The notes below the pieces were generated by a model. The model made no database searches and was not told the origin of the DNA. It worked only from the letters and a program-made list of their open reading frames with translations. Position numbers and translations under genes: made by a program. A stretch of 64,000 nt of DNA. Source: Thiothrix caldifontis (GTDB lineage Bacteria > Pseudomonadota > Gammaproteobacteria > Thiotrichales > Thiotrichaceae). The stretch covers positions 1 to 64,000 of the forward strand of contig NZ_FNQP01000018.1 of NCBI RefSeq assembly GCF_900107695.1. The letters are read 5' to 3'. Every line of letters starts with the position of its first letter. The stretch's first letter is position 1. Shown piece after piece: positions 63,562-64,000 of this stretch.

Positions 63562-64000
63562 TTATGCGTGGCTAACTGGGAGTGCCTTCTTTCTAATGAC
63601 AGGCTTGGCTTTTGACCCTTTTTCGGTCTCCCCTTTGCGGTTCAGCCACACGATCGCCCCGGTGGGGCAACGCTGGATGCTGACGCGGGAAGCCAGGGAA
63701 TTCTTGCTGTAATCAATGGTTGCCAGGTTATCCCTGATCGTTATTAATCCCTCTGGGGAATCGTTCACGCAACGCTCGCAGGCATTGCAAGCCACTTCGC
63801 ATTCGGCTTCCGCCTCTGCGCCGTGATGGAGATTTTTGCAGGCCACCCACAACTGGTGGCTGACCGGGTGCAGTTCAAACAGTTGCTTGGGGCAAACATC
63901 GACGCAATCGCCGCAGGCGGTGCATTTGTCGGCGTTCACCACGGGCAGACCGTTTTTGTCCATTGAGATTGCGCCGAATTCGCAGACATCGGCGCAATCC
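63562..64000 (-). CDS. rnfB: RnfB-like polyferredoxin (5' end outside window)
   Basis: 146 codons of a gene that enters from the right edge. The frame is open past the ATG at 63963 and upstream reads DCADVCEFGAIS, the end of an earlier iron–sulfur motif, so that ATG is internal. Next come KCTACGDCVDVCPKQLFEL, LWVACKN, VACNACERCVNDSPEG and RCPTGAIVWL, in the order of RnfB C-terminal clusters of CDGEAB-type Rnf complexes. Two clusters are incomplete: NDSP replaces the usual cysteine, and the last motif keeps only one cysteine. It lies 34 bases before nifJ. RnfB takes electrons from ferredoxin. Confidence 0.75.
   Translation of the reverse strand, partial: DCADVCEFGAISMDKNGLPVVNADKCTACGDCVDVCPKQLFELHPVSHQLWVACKNLHHGAEAEAECEVACNACERCVNDSPEGLITIRDNLATIDYSKNSLASRVSIQRCPTGAIVWLNRKGETEKGSKAKPVIRKKALPVSHA

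Noticed and set aside
62610-63575. 321-codon open frame on the + strand
   Set aside because: Fully antisense to the well-conserved start of nifJ.

Overview
The window looks like a chromosome segment of a gammaproteobacterium. The rpoZ–spoT–ridA order, hisB-hisH, rnd, a CbrA-like sensor and a CDGEA-ordered Rnf operon next to a large pyruvate:ferredoxin oxidoreductase fit a sulfur-oxidising Thiothrix-like member of the Thiotrichales. That placement is an inference from gene content and style, not a measured result. Coding density is high and most core genes are intact.

Layout. 1-2436 (-): a TIR–STAND ATPase–repeat protein that runs off the left edge. 2547-7972 (+): a signalling operon made of a small membrane protein, a symporter–histidine kinase fusion (CbrA-like), a lone receiver domain, and a membrane PAS/degenerate-kinase protein fused to a DEDDh exonuclease. 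8037-12180 (+): rpoZ, a SpoT-type RSH whose synthetase centre looks dead, ridA and ppx/gppA. 12236-14651 (-): hisH, hisB, rnd. 14842-14943: a candidate small RNA ending in a strong terminator. 14946-17998 (-): a secreted trypsin-like protease and a secreted cohesin-like protein, both with dockerin-like tails. 18103-19171 (+): FUN14-like, heavy-metal-binding and secreted small proteins.

19280-52947 is mainly a conflict/immunity-type region with housekeeping genes interspersed. It holds six related STAND ATPases. Two (19280, 21073) have no recognised effector. Four carry TPR-like C-termini and interchangeable front ends: SEFIR (38741, broken by an IS200-type element), SEFIR (42793, frameshifted), a KGGVGR ParA/MinD-like ATPase with its own upstream TIR gene (45624/46218, intact), and TIR (50209, intact). 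A second module at 25377-33750 has a cytosolic CHAT protease-like protein, a beta-propeller lipoprotein, a TPR–CHAT lipoprotein and an Ig-like membrane protein. The soluble CHAT protein and the membrane protein share a short C-terminal helical motif, which suggests direct adaptor pairing. Toxin–antitoxin genes (RHH/PIN, lone RHH proteins), DUF3037, DUF6155 and DUF4143 genes lie between. A 95-bp palindromic repeat sits in frame at the same place in three of the STAND genes, and an unrelated 44-bp repeat occupies that place in the fourth.

53010-64000 (-): an energy-conservation operon read leftward: rnfB (partial, right edge), a 1641-residue pyruvate:ferredoxin oxidoreductase, rnfC, rnfD, rnfG, rnfE, rnfA, a small cysteine-rich membrane protein and a ferredoxin–NADP reductase. 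It would couple pyruvate oxidation to ferredoxin, then to membrane ion transport via Rnf or to NADPH via the reductase.
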